Shown: positions 1-4,563 of the stretch, one piece after another
How the letters are laid out: every line of letters starts with the position of its first letter
Position numbering within the stretch: position 1 is the first letter of the stretch
Assembly (NCBI GenBank): GCA_021810175.1
Contig: JAJZJJ010000268.1
Span: 1 to 5,353 of the forward strand
Length of the DNA stretch: 5,353 nt
Direction: 5' to 3'
Origin: Acidobacteriota bacterium
GTDB lineage: Bacteria; Acidobacteriota; Terriglobia; Terriglobales; Acidobacteriaceae
The notes under the pieces: model-generated
Told to the model about the DNA's origin: nothing
The model's database searches: none
Seen by the model: only the letters and a program-made list of their open reading frames with translations
Made by a program: the position numbers and the translations under genes

Positions 1-8
1 TTTACACT

Positions 9-17
9 TGATATAGA
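9..17 (+). promoter_or_regulatory. Extended -10-like element directly upstream of the YbiT-like gene
   Basis: The sequence TG-A-TATAGA at 9-17 matches an extended -10 (TGn followed by a hexamer with 4 of 6 matches to TATAAT). Only 5 nt separate it from the ATG at 23, so transcription would begin at or next to the start codon. No purine-rich ribosome binding site lies between. This is what a leaderless mRNA would look like. Any -35 box would fall outside the window, and a 9-base AT-rich match can occur by chance, so this is tentative. Confidence 0.3.
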
Positions 18-22
18 TTCTT

Positions 23-1630
23 ATGATTTCAGTTAATAACGTAAGCATGCGCTACGGCGCTAAAGTTTTGTTTGAAGACGTGGCCGTGACCTTTACGGTG
101 GGCCGCCGCTATGGTTTGACGGGGCCTAATGGGGCCGGCAAGTCGACCTTTATGAAGATTCTGACCGGCGAGCTGGAGCCGCAGAAAGGCAACGTGGTGC
201 GCCCGAAGAAGATGGGCGTGCTGCGGCAGGACCAGTTCGCGTTTGACGCCTACCGCGTGATTGACACGGTGATTATGGGCAATGCCCCGCTGTGGGCGGC
301 GATGGAAGAGCGTGACGCCATCTACTCGAAGGCCGAGCTGACCGATGAGGACGGCATGCGGCTGGGAGAGCTGGAAGGCATTGTGGGCGAGGAAGACGGC
401 TACACGGCGGAGAGCGATGCGGCGATTCTGCTGCAGGGGCTGGATATTCCCGATGAGCTGCACGAGCGCAAGATGGGCGAGCTGCAGGGCGGGCAGAAGG
501 TGCGCGTGCTGCTGGCGCAGGCGCTGTTTGGCAAACCGCAGGCGCTGCTGCTGGACGAGCCGACGAACCACCTCGATCTGGATTCGATCCAGTGGCTGCA
601 GGATTTTCTGCTGAAGTATGAGGGCACGCTGATTACGATTTCGCACGACCGGCACTTTTTGAACAGCGTGACGACGCATACGGCGGACATCGACTACCAG
701 ACCATCATCACTTACACGGGCGGCTACGACGAGATGGTGATGGCGAAGACGCAGGTGCGATCGCGGCTGGAAGCTGAGAACGCGCAGCGCGAGAAGAAGA
801 TTGCGCAGCTGAACGAGTTTATTGCGCGGTTTGCCGCCGGTACGCGTTCGAGCCAGGTGACGAGCCGCCGGAAGGAAGTAGAGCGGCTGCAGACGAATGA
901 CCTCGCGAAGTCGAATATTCAGCGGCCGTATATCCGGTTCGATCAGAACCGTCCCTCGGGCAAGCAGACGATTGAATTTGCCGGGATCCGCAAGAGCTAT
1001 GGCGATCTGGAAGTGATCAAGGACTTCAGCGGCATGGTGATGCGCGGCGAGAAGGTTTGCCTGCTGGGTCGGAACGCGCAGGGCAAGACCACGCTGCTGA
1101 AGTGCCTGCTGTCGGTCGATCCGGAGTTGAAGGACAAGGATTTCACGCTGGATGCGGGTGAGATCAAGTGGGGGCATGCGGCGCAGATTGGGTATTTCCC
1201 GCAGGACGCCACGGGGCTGATTGCGCCCGGGATGACGGTGGCGGAGTGGCTGCACCAGTTTGATCCGGAAGCGACGACGGAGGATATTCGGGGGATTCTG
1301 GGGCAGATGCTCTTTCGCGGCGAAGAGGGCATGAAGCCGACGGAAGCGCTTTCCGGCGGCGAGACGGCGCGGCTGCTCTTCTGCAAAATGATCTTGCAGA
1401 AGCCGAACATTCTGATTCTGGACGAGCCGACGAATCACCTGGACCTGGAGTCGATTGTGGCGCTGAACCAGGCGCTGCAGCGCTACGAAGGCACGGTGCT
1501 GCTGGTGACGCACGACTACGACCTGATTGATGAGGTGGGGACGCGCATCTGGCACTTCAAGGACGGCGAAATTGAAGACTTCAAGGGCCCATTGACCGAG
1601 TACGAAAGCGCCGTAGCCGCTGTACGGTAA
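23..1630 (+). CDS. ybiT: ABC-F family ATPase, YbiT-like
   Basis: This is a complete 535-residue ABC-F protein, a soluble tandem ATPase without membrane segments. The family acts on the ribosome, entering near the tRNA exit site and using ATP to adjust translation or relieve stalling. NBD1 shows Walker A GPNGAGKST at 34-42, Q-loop Gln around 69, signature LQGGQ at 154-158, Walker B with DEPTNHLD at 178-185 and switch His208. A charged linker spans about 240-310. NBD2 shows GRNAQGKTT at 349-357, Q-loop Gln394, LSGGE at 443-447, DEPTNHLD at 467-474 and His497. An arm-like insertion sits at about 90-130. The length is close to E. coli YbiT (about 530), and stretches such as LRQDQFAF, RVLLAQALF and ISHDRHFLN are typical of that subgroup rather than EttA or Uup. 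NBD1 has Gln in place of the usual Ser in the signature. ATG 23 gives the expected N-terminus but has no Shine-Dalgarno sequence. A second ABC-F gene follows 60 nt downstream. The exact cellular role of YbiT-type proteins is poorly known. Confidence 0.93.
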   Translation: MISVNNVSMRYGAKVLFEDVAVTFTVGRRYGLTGPNGAGKSTFMKILTGELEPQKGNVVRPKKMGVLRQDQFAFDAYRVIDTVIMGNAPLWAAMEERDAIYSKAELTDEDGMRLGELEGIVGEEDGYTAESDAAILLQGLDIPDELHERKMGELQGGQKVRVLLAQALFGKPQALLLDEPTNHLDLDSIQWLQDFLLKYEGTLITISHDRHFLNSVTTHTADIDYQTIITYTGGYDEMVMAKTQVRSRLEAENAQREKKIAQLNEFIARFAAGTRSSQVTSRRKEVERLQTNDLAKSNIQRPYIRFDQNRPSGKQTIEFAGIRKSYGDLEVIKDFSGMVMRGEKVCLLGRNAQGKTTLLKCLLSVDPELKDKDFTLDAGEIKWGHAAQIGYFPQDATGLIAPGMTVAEWLHQFDPEATTEDIRGILGQMLFRGEEGMKPTEALSGGETARLLFCKMILQKPNILILDEPTNHLDLESIVALNQALQRYEGTVLLVTHDYDLIDEVGTRIWHFKDGEIEDFKGPLTEYESAVAAVR

Positions 1631-1636
1631 GTATCG

Positions 1637-1664
1637 GTCGCACCAGCGACAGCGCCCTTGGCGC
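1637..1664 (+). promoter_or_regulatory. Tandem hairpins in the gap between the two ABC-F genes
   Basis: Two perfect 5-bp stems lie back to back with one base (A1651) between them. The first is GTCGC-ACCA-GCGAC at 1637-1650, the second GCGCC-CTT-GGCGC at 1652-1664. An alternative stem, CCTT 1656-1659 with AAGG 1665-1668, would exclude the second. No T-run follows, so this is not a standard intrinsic terminator. The structures end 12 nt before the Shine-Dalgarno of the next gene, so they could affect mRNA processing or translation of the downstream gene. The stems are short and function is inferred only from position. Confidence 0.35.
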
Positions 1665-1676
1665 AAGGCCTGCAGC

Positions 1677-1681
1677 AAGGA
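1677..1681 (+). promoter_or_regulatory. Ribosome binding site that decides the uup start
   Basis: AAGGA at 1677-1681 is 9 nt before TTG 1691, a normal spacing. The alternative in-frame TTG at 1658 has no such motif and lies inside a hairpin. Starting at 1691 gives an N-terminus (MPLLLNAQSVSKAFG) like those of Uup proteins, whereas the 11 extra residues from 1658 look unlike the family. Confidence 0.6.
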
Positions 1682-1690
1682 CGAAGCGAT

Positions 1691-2314
1691 TTGCCACTTC
1701 TGTTAAACGCACAATCTGTGAGCAAGGCCTTTGGCGCGACGCCGTTGTTCCGTGAGATTTCCTTTACCGTGAACGACGGCGACCGCATTGGCGTGATCGG
1801 GCCAAACGGCAGCGGGAAGTCGACGCTGCTGCGCATTTTTGCTGGCGAAGAGGAGCCGGACGCGGGCGAAGTGACTCTGCGCGGCGGCGCGCGGCTGGTT
1901 TACATCGAGCAGGAGTCTCAGTTTGAGCCGGGCGTGACGGTGAGGGGCGTGGTGGAGGCGGCGCTGAGGCGCGCGAAGGCACCTCACGATGAGTGGGAGA
2001 CGCGGCTGCGCGCGACGCTGGGCAAGGCTGGGTTTACGGATTTTGGAGCGGAGGCGGCATCGCTCTCCGGCGGATGGAAGAAACGACTGGCGATAGCGAA
2101 GGGGCTGGTGCAGGCGCCGGATCTATTGCTGCTGGATGAGCCGACAAATCATCTGGACCTGGCGGGGATTGCGTGGCTGGAGGATTTGATCCGGCAGGCG
2201 CAGTTTGCGACGGTGGCGATCAGCCACGACCGGTATTTCCTGGAGAATTTTGCGCGTGAGATTGCGGAGCTGAGCCGGGCATATCCGTCGGGGTTGCTGC
2301 GGGCCAAGGGATAA
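1691..2314 (+). CDS. uup: Uup-like ABC-F, N-terminal half (NBD1 only)
   Basis: This open piece would make a 207-residue protein holding one complete ABC ATPase domain: Walker A GPNGSGKST at 37-45, Q-loop Gln74, signature LSGGW at 125-129, Walker B with DEPTNHLD at 149-156 and switch His179. It stops at about residue 207 with a TAA, just where the inter-domain linker should begin, so it lacks the linker, NBD2 and C-terminal domain of a full Uup (about 600-640 residues). ABC ATPase sites form between two NBDs, so alone it could be active only as a homodimer or by pairing with the separately made second half. TTG 1691 is preferred over TTG 1658 because of the AAGGA at 1677-1681. The family call is secure; whether the protein is made as such is not. 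Confidence 0.7.
   Translation: MPLLLNAQSVSKAFGATPLFREISFTVNDGDRIGVIGPNGSGKSTLLRIFAGEEEPDAGEVTLRGGARLVYIEQESQFEPGVTVRGVVEAALRRAKAPHDEWETRLRATLGKAGFTDFGAEAASLSGGWKKRLAIAKGLVQAPDLLLLDEPTNHLDLAGIAWLEDLIRQAQFATVAISHDRYFLENFAREIAELSRAYPSGLLRAKG
2312..2314 (+). other. In-frame ochre stop inside the uup reading frame
   Basis: TAA at 2312-2314 follows a GGA codon and precedes TAT-TCG-GAT, which resumes the conserved Y-S-D sequence. It could derive by one base change from Ser TCA, Lys AAA, Gln CAA, Glu GAA, Leu TTA or Tyr codons. A change from Asn AAC/AAT needs two changes. TAA is neither the selenocysteine (UGA) nor the pyrrolysine (UAG) codon, and no obvious downstream stem-loop for readthrough is visible. 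Confidence 0.8.
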
Positions 2315-2379
2315 TATTCGGATTTTCTGGATGCGAAGCAGGCATTTCTGGCGAGCGAGGCAAAACGGCAGGAATCGCT

Positions 2380-2392
2380 GGAGAATCGTGTG
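2380..2392 (+). promoter_or_regulatory. Possible internal restart: GGAG, 6 nt, GTG
   Basis: GGAG at 2380-2383 is separated by 6 nt from GTG 2390, the first in-frame ATG, GTG or TTG after the stop at 2312. This is good spacing for ribosome re-initiation 75 nt beyond the stop. In the uninterrupted protein these bases encode ordinary linker residues (L-E-N-R-V), so the resemblance may be chance. Confidence 0.3.
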
Positions 2393-3505
2393 CGCGTGGA
2401 GCAGGAGTGGCTGAGGCGCGGTCCCAAGGCTCGTGCGACGAAGGCCAAGGCGCGGATCGACAAGGCTTACGAACTGATGGACGAGCTGGCGGATGTGAGC
2501 AGCCGGATGAAGACCGCGACGGCGGGAATCGATTTTACGGCGACTGACCGGCAGACGAAGCGATTGGTGGAGATGGAAGACGTCCAGTACTCGGTGGATG
2601 GGCGGAAGCTGTTTTCAGGACTGAACTTTCCTGTTGTGGCCGGGGCGCGCGTGGGCATTGTGGGACCGAATGGCAGCGGCAAAACGACGCTGCTGCGGCT
2701 GATCGCAGGCGAACTGGAGCCGGAGGCTGGGACGATCCAGCGGGCGAATGCTCTGAAGGTGACGTACTTTGAACAGACCCGACAACTGGACGGAAACCAG
2801 ACGCTGCGGCGGGCGCTGGCTCCGGACAGTGATTCGGTAGTGGTGAATGGCAGCGTCGTGCACGTGGCATCGTGGGCGGCGAGATTCCTGTTTACCGGGG
2901 AGCAACTGAACCAGCCGGTGGAAAGACTCAGCGGCGGTGAACGGGCGCGGGTGCTGATGGCGCGGATGATGCTGCAGCCGGCGGATTTGCTGATTCTGGA
3001 CGAGCCGACGAACGATCTGGATATTCCGACGCTGGAGATTCTGGAGGAGAGCCTGACGGATTATCCAGGGGCAGTACTGCTGGTGACACACGACCGGTAC
3101 TTGCTGGATCGGGTATCAAGCGTGGTGATTGGGTTGGATGGGCAAGGCGGAGCGGCCAGTTTTGCCGATTATGCGCAATGGGAAGCGTGGATGGCTGAGC
3201 AGGAGGCCGCGCGCAAGGCGGAAACCGCGGCCAAGATGGAGACGACACGGAGCCAGGCTTCGTCGCCGGCAGCCCCGATAAAGAAGAAGCTGGGGTACCT
3301 GGAAGCGCGGGAGTGGGCGACGATTGAGGAGCGCATTGCCGAGGCGGAGTCGGTGCTCAAGATGCGGCGGCAGACGTTGGAGGATCCGGCCGTGGTGGTT
3401 GATTCGGTACGCCTGCAGGCAGCGCTGGCAGAAATGGAAGAGGCACAGCAGGCCGTAGACGCACTTTACTCACGATGGGCGGAGTTGGAAGCAAAACAGG
3501 GGTAA
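2390..3505 (+). CDS. uup: Uup-like ABC-F, C-terminal half (linker, NBD2, coiled coil)
   Basis: This open piece, from GTG 2390, would be a 371-residue protein. It opens with the ABC-F linker, including WLRRGPKARATKAKARI at about 9-24, a basic motif typical of Uup-type proteins that faces the P-site tRNA in ribosome-bound ABC-F factors. NBD2 is intact: Walker A GPNGSGKTT at 92-100, Q-loop Gln129, signature LSGGE at 180-184, Walker B with DEPTNDLD at 204-211, and switch His234. Residues about 300-370, after a low-complexity Ala-rich spacer, form the helical coiled-coil C-terminal domain that marks Uup and is linked to DNA binding in E. coli Uup. Coding begins in frame right after the TAA at 2312, but no start codon occurs before 2390, so 25 linker residues would be lost if it is translated separately. 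Coding quality is as good as upstream, arguing against long-standing decay. Confidence 0.7.
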   Translation: MRVEQEWLRRGPKARATKAKARIDKAYELMDELADVSSRMKTATAGIDFTATDRQTKRLVEMEDVQYSVDGRKLFSGLNFPVVAGARVGIVGPNGSGKTTLLRLIAGELEPEAGTIQRANALKVTYFEQTRQLDGNQTLRRALAPDSDSVVVNGSVVHVASWAARFLFTGEQLNQPVERLSGGERARVLMARMMLQPADLLILDEPTNDLDIPTLEILEESLTDYPGAVLLVTHDRYLLDRVSSVVIGLDGQGGAASFADYAQWEAWMAEQEAARKAETAAKMETTRSQASSPAAPIKKKLGYLEAREWATIEERIAEAESVLKMRRQTLEDPAVVVDSVRLQAALAEMEEAQQAVDALYSRWAELEAKQG

Positions 3506-3625
3506 GGTGCTGATTCCAGGGTGCCTTGTCGGGCCGCAGCTGAGTTTCGGAGTTGGAGTGCTCGCCTTCGGGCATTTCGGAACGTGTGGCAGAAGTCCTT
3601 CGGAATCAAGATCGTGTGAATTTTA

Positions 3626-3654
3626 TTGCCAAACTCCGAATTTTGTTTCATATT
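3626..3654 (+). promoter_or_regulatory. Candidate sigma-70-type promoter for the glycosyltransferase gene
   Basis: TTGCCA at 3626-3631 (5 of 6 matches to TTGACA) is followed after exactly 17 nt by CATATT at 3649-3654 (4 of 6 to TATAAT). The start of transcription would be near 3661, giving a leader of about 85 nt. TTGACC at 3655-3660 is another -35-like hexamer, but the nearest -10-like sequence, TACTAT at 3671-3676, is only 10 nt away, so that pair is less plausible. Confidence 0.35.
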
Positions 3655-3657
3655 TTG

Positions 3658-3679
3658 ACCTGTACTAGGTTACTATGGT
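3658..3679 (+). repeat. Overlapping inverted and direct repeats, possible operator
   Basis: ACCT-N5-AGGT at 3658-3670 is a small inverted repeat. It overlaps an imperfect tandem direct repeat, TACTAGGT at 3663-3670 and TACTATGGT at 3671-3679. The cluster lies at the predicted transcription start of the candidate promoter, the usual place for a repressor site. No regulator gene is in the window and the motif is not one I can assign, so the operator role is an inference. Confidence 0.25.
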
Positions 3680-3698
3680 TGAAACTTAAGTCACGGAT

Positions 3699-3726
3699 CC
3701 CCCCATAGCTTGCTCATCTTCCCCCC
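3699..3726 (+). repeat. Two C6 tracts in the glycosyltransferase leader
   Basis: CCCCCC occurs at 3699-3704 and again at 3721-3726, flanked by similar bases (ATCCCCCCA and TTCCCCCCAA). Both lie between the candidate promoter and the ribosome binding site. Such tracts can slip in length, but six bases is short for phase variation. No function can be claimed. Confidence 0.4.
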
Positions 3727-3737
3727 AACAACTGAAT

Positions 3738-3741
3738 AAGG
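3738..3741 (+). promoter_or_regulatory. Ribosome binding site supporting ATG 3747
   Basis: AAGG at 3738-3741 (within AAGGTGG) lies 5 nt before ATG 3747. The in-frame GTG at 3741 overlaps this motif and has no good site of its own, so ATG 3747 is the better start, giving a protein two residues shorter. Confidence 0.5.
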
Positions 3742-3746
3742 TGGCC

Positions 3747-4517
3747 ATGGAGAATCATCTCTATCGACAGATCCTCGGCATTCGATTTTTCACCGGAACT
3801 GCAGCACAAAGTGTGAAACAGATGAAGACCAAGGGCGGGCTGCTGGTAGTGCCTGCAGCGCCTGCACTGAAGGATTTGCCAACCCACAGTGGTTACCGCG
3901 AGGCGCTGCTGGATGCCGATCTTGCCATTACGGACAGCGCGTTGATGGTGATGCTGTGGAACCTGCTGCATCGCGACCGGATTCGCAGAACGTCCGGTCT
4001 GGAGTATCTGCGTCGCCTGCTGAACGATTGGGAAGTGCGGCTTCCGGGCAATACGGTCTGGATAATGGCGAGCGCTCAAAGTGCCAGGCGCAACCTGCGG
4101 TGGCTGCGTTCCCAGGGGATTCTGGTGCCTGAGTCCCATGTCTATCTGGCGCCGATCTACCAGGGCGAAATCGAAGATCCGAAACTCCTGGAATTGTTGC
4201 GGGAGCGGCAGCCAAAGCACATCATCGTGACGGTGGGCGGCGGCACGCAGGAGAGGCTGGGCAGGTATATCAAGCATACGGTCGGCTACCGGCCGGCGAT
4301 CCACTGTATCGGCGCGGCGATTGCCTTTCTCAGCGGGGACCAGGTGAAGATTCCGGTTTGGGCGGACCGAATGGGGTTGGGATGGTTGCTGCGGTGCCTG
4401 TCGAGCCCACAAAGGTATGTTCCGCGGTATTGGGAGGCGCGCAAACTGGTCGGCCTGATACTGCGTTATCGGGAGCGCATGCCGGAGGTTGCAGCAGATA
4501 CAGCCAGAGCGGCATAA
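3747..4517 (+). CDS. WecG/TagA/CpsF-family glycosyltransferase (GT26), divergent
   Basis: This 256-residue protein resembles the WecG/TagA/CpsF family. Those enzymes transfer a sugar, such as ManNAc or ManNAcA from UDP, to a lipid-linked intermediate at the inner face of the membrane for envelope or secreted polysaccharides. Matching features are an Asp in ADLAITDS (Asp63, at the place of the catalytic Asp of the family's DG motif), R-x-x-G at 81-84, VTVGGGTQE at 161-169 (family V-G-x-G-x-P-x-Q-E), GAAIAFLSGD at 189-198, and a basic C-terminal tail KIPVWADRMGLGWLLRCL...PQRYVPRYW at 201-229, like the appendage that completes the active site in TagA. Differences: Ser follows the key Asp instead of Gly, the Pro before QE is missing, and the usual early Thr/Asn-Pro motif is replaced by PAAPALKDLP. 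Substrate and polymer are therefore unknown. No transmembrane helix is evident. It has its own candidate promoter and lies 46 nt upstream of murB. Confidence 0.75.
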   Translation: MENHLYRQILGIRFFTGTAAQSVKQMKTKGGLLVVPAAPALKDLPTHSGYREALLDADLAITDSALMVMLWNLLHRDRIRRTSGLEYLRRLLNDWEVRLPGNTVWIMASAQSARRNLRWLRSQGILVPESHVYLAPIYQGEIEDPKLLELLRERQPKHIIVTVGGGTQERLGRYIKHTVGYRPAIHCIGAAIAFLSGDQVKIPVWADRMGLGWLLRCLSSPQRYVPRYWEARKLVGLILRYRERMPEVAADTARAA

Positions 4518-4563
4518 TTCACCTGCCGCCTTGAGAGTTACGCCGTGAGATGCTGTGACAAGC

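Larger units (their letters stand above)
1691..3505 (+). pseudogene. uup: Uup-type ABC-F gene interrupted by an in-frame TAA
   Basis: Read through from TTG 1691 to TAA 3503-3505, this is one uup-type ABC-F gene of 604 codons with a single internal ochre codon at 2312-2314 (codon 208). Both sides are in the same frame, and conserved sequence continues without gap: LLRAKG-stop-YSDFLDAK. In related proteins this spot is a small or polar residue in a G-x-Y-S context at the end of NBD1, so one codon has been replaced and nothing inserted or deleted. Full-length domain order would be NBD1 (Walker A 37-45, signature 125-129), linker with the WLRRGPKAR motif, NBD2, and the C-terminal coiled coil of Uup proteins. 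Uup is a cytoplasmic ATPase linked to ribosome function and, in E. coli, to precise excision of transposons. No other stop, frameshift or lost ATPase motif is present, so any inactivation is recent, the stop is tolerated, or it is a base error. The two open pieces are listed separately. Confidence 0.7.
3506..3746. other. Intergenic region between uup and the glycosyltransferase gene
   Basis: This 241-nt stretch holds no convincing gene. The first 110 nt are GC-rich and contain two small C(UUCG)G-type loops (GCC-TTCG-GGC at 3564-3573; C-TTCG-G at 3598-3603) without following T-runs, so no clear intrinsic terminator for uup. A perfect 9-bp inverted repeat, TTCGGAGTT at 3546-3554 and AACTCCGAA at 3632-3640, has a 77-nt spacer. 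From about 3611 the DNA becomes AT-rich and carries the candidate promoter, a repeat cluster and two C6 tracts, as expected of a control region for the downstream gene. A 53-codon open frame from GTG 3507 to TAG 3668 has no recognisable features. Confidence 0.6.

Noticed and set aside
29..1678. 549-codon open frame on the - strand opposite the YbiT-like gene
   Set aside because: Its product is rich in Arg, Gln, Leu and His with no family motif. It mirrors a strongly supported gene and results from GC-biased codons lacking stops on the opposite strand.
1658..1690. TTG 1658 as the start of the uup homologue
   Set aside because: It has no ribosome binding site, lies within a hairpin, and adds 11 residues unlike the family N-terminus. 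TTG 1691 with AAGGA 9 nt upstream fits better.
2312..2314. Recoding of the internal stop as selenocysteine or pyrrolysine
   Set aside because: The codon is TAA, which neither system uses, and no downstream recoding stem-loop is evident.
2280..2395. Frameshift as the cause of the uup interruption
   Set aside because: Both halves are in the same frame and the conserved sequence has no length change, so a substitution in one codon explains it.
3560..3610. Intrinsic terminator after uup
   Set aside because: The UUCG-type loops have only 1-3 bp of clean stem and no T-run follows.
3507..3668. 53-codon + strand open frame from GTG 3507 right after uup
   Set aside because: AGGGG at 3498-3502 could serve as a ribosome binding site, but the product is unlike anything I recognise, it runs through the candidate promoter, and its base use turns AT-rich halfway.
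3655..3676. Promoter made of TTGACC and TACTAT
   Set aside because: The spacer is only 10 nt, far below the usual 16-19 nt.
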